A stretch of DNA of 6,097 nt from an uncultured bacterium (GTDB lineage Bacteria > Actinomycetota > Coriobacteriia > Coriobacteriales > Coriobacteriaceae): the NCBI GenBank assembly GCA_905215205.1, contig CAJMPK010000092.1, positions 1 through 6,097 on the forward strand. The letters are read 5' to 3'. Shown piece after piece: positions 4,814 to 6,097 of the stretch; within the stretch, counting starts at the first letter, position 1; the number at the start of each line of letters is the position of its first letter. The translations under genes and the position numbers were made by a program. Under the pieces are notes generated by a model. The model ran no database searches. It had not been told where the DNA came from and was given only the letters and a program-made list of their open reading frames with translations.

Positions 4814-6076
4814 TTAAGACATTCGCCATAAGCGACTTATCAGCCGATTAAACAGCGCCGTCGTCAACGTCAGCACCGCCAACATGCCTGCGAATACAAT
4901 CGCCGGTGTCCATCGATCATATGCGAGCCCGTAAACCAATTGGCCAATAGGCGTTGCACAGGAAAGCGTCATATAAACGAGTGCCAGCACTTTTCCGCAG
5001 AATTCCTTTAGCACTGACCGCTGAACGAATGAAACGACTTCGACCGATGTAATGCTTGCCCACGCCATAACCCATGCCGAGCCGGCCGCAAGCGCGGCAA
5101 ACGCTAATTCATCAGGACCGCTCAGTAGTGCGACAATAATCGGTACGACTCCAAAACTAATCATCGCAACATATCGACATATGCCCTTGAAGGAAAAACG
5201 ATGTGGCCAAATACCGACCAAACCACTGCCGACAAGACCACCTAAGCCCATAGCCACCTCAATAATCCCAACAAAGGATGACTGCATTCCGAGATGCTTT
5301 GCAACAATAACGGGAGCACCAATCGTTAACCCAACTAACGCAAGGTTCAAAATAGCTGCAAGCAAAAACACAACGAGCAATGATGCGTTTTGAAACAGGT
5401 ACCGAATCGACTCCCGAAAATCGCTTCGGCATGTCGAGCAAGTCGTACTGTCCCCTGCCATTCCAGATGAGGCGCTTCGCTTGAGTGCGCCCCCGAACAG
5501 CAGGGCTGACATCGCAAACGTCAACGCCGCGGTTTCGCATAGGGCATCGATACCAAAGCACCCATAGACTGCCGTCCCGACTACAGGCCCCAAGATATTG
5601 CTCGCCATGGTCATCTGCGAGACCAACGCTGTGGCACGCTCAACCTTTTCTTGGCCCATCATGTGCACCGTCTCAATTTGAAGCATCGGTTTCAGCAGCG
5701 ATTGGATGCCATATTGGACGCAAAGCATTGCTGCCACGACAACGGCAAGGGGCAGCGACCGCTTCATGGGGATAAACAACAGCGATGCAGCCATCAGAAC
5801 AATGCCGAGCACCACAAGAACCCCGCGGTGTCTCCCACGATCCGCCAGAATTCCGCCAGCCGGAGTCGCAAGCACGCCCGGCACGAACGCTATCGCTGCG
5901 ACGGCACCATATAACGTTGACGAGCCGCTGCAATCGAACAAGTAAAGCGGGCACGCAAAGCACAGTGCCGACAACATCGAATACGCGCACAGCTGTGCAA
6001 CAAGAAGACCGAAAAGCCTGATAGATCGCACTGTTTTTTGCATCAACTGGACACTACTCCTCCGCATCCCAGCCAT
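4814..6076 (-). CDS. Major facilitator superfamily permease, drug/metabolite efflux type
   Basis: 420 residues with about 12 hydrophobic spans in two six-helix halves (about 18-198 and 230-412) joined by a polar cytoplasmic loop (199-228) that contains a CSTC pair. The MFS motif A is clear between helices 2 and 3 as GGILADRGRHR (74-84). A Gly/Pro-rich GPVVGTAVYG near 163 fits helix 5. The overall pattern resembles the MFS_3/EntS-macrolide-efflux branch, so a proton-driven exporter in the inner membrane is likely; the substrate is unknown. The start is uncertain: ATG 6076 follows a G-rich stretch, while GGAGGAG further in could serve TTG 6046 or ATG 6043, which would still leave helix 1 intact. 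Base composition is lower in GC than the activase. It ends 63 bases before the inverted repeat in front of the HAD gene. Confidence 0.88.
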   Translation of the reverse strand: MAGMRRSSVQLMQKTVRSIRLFGLLVAQLCAYSMLSALCFACPLYLFDCSGSSTLYGAVAAIAFVPGVLATPAGGILADRGRHRGVLVVLGIVLMAASLLFIPMKRSLPLAVVVAAMLCVQYGIQSLLKPMLQIETVHMMGQEKVERATALVSQMTMASNILGPVVGTAVYGCFGIDALCETAALTFAMSALLFGGALKRSASSGMAGDSTTCSTCRSDFRESIRYLFQNASLLVVFLLAAILNLALVGLTIGAPVIVAKHLGMQSSFVGIIEVAMGLGGLVGSGLVGIWPHRFSFKGICRYVAMISFGVVPIIVALLSGPDELAFAALAAGSAWVMAWASITSVEVVSFVQRSVLKEFCGKVLALVYMTLSCATPIGQLVYGLAYDRWTPAIVFAGMLAVLTLTTALFNRLISRLWRMS

Positions 6077-6097
6077 AAGCCCGCCCCCTATACATAC
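6077..6097 (-). other. Partial upstream region of the MFS gene
   Basis: Only 21 bases remain. On the minus strand they read GTATGTATAGGGGGCGGGCT; TATGTA or TGTATAGG could be part of a -10 element, which would place the start of transcription close to the first ATG and favour the inner start codons. Too short to decide. Confidence 0.25.

Overview
The window looks like a chromosomal segment of a GC-rich anaerobic Coriobacteriia-type actinobacterium, most like Collinsella or a relative. This rests on the high GC of the left half, the very large two-headed acyl-CoA dehydratase activase, and the gene styles; no taxonomic marker is present, so the assignment is an inference.

Layout: every recognisable protein gene reads leftwards (minus strand). 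From right to left they are an MFS efflux-type permease (4814-6076), a Cof-type HAD phosphatase (3841-4698), a very small membrane peptide gene (3559-3684), a TetR-family regulator (2573-3283) and the first 853 codons of a giant acyl-CoA dehydratase activase-like protein (2561 to beyond the left edge). The regulator and the activase are 11 bases apart; the activase ribosome binding site abuts the regulator's stop codon, so they form a two-gene operon. A GTGC/GCAC-rich palindrome cluster in front of the regulator is a likely autoregulatory operator.

The most interesting part is the 400-base interval 3408-3811 between tetR and the HAD gene, which at first looks empty. It holds what reads as a complete type I toxin-antitoxin module. 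The minus strand encodes a 41-residue peptide with one hydrophobic span and a strongly basic tail; its Shine-Dalgarno is caught in a leader hairpin. From the other side a good promoter on the plus strand drives a predicted ~83-nt RNA that ends at an intrinsic terminator overlapping the last toxin codons. The two transcripts converge and share the terminator. They also have extra complementary patches (CGTTGCTT and TGGAA direct repeats), an architecture like the par/Fst locus of enterococcal plasmids although the peptide is not recognisably Fst. The two promoter/leader regions are partial inverted duplicates of each other.

Two near-identical 31-bp palindromes (3376-3406 and 3812-3842) bracket this module. 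A separate perfect 19-bp inverted repeat (4701-4719 / 4732-4750) encloses the ribosome binding site of the HAD gene. The MFS gene is visibly less GC-rich than the activase and may have been acquired.
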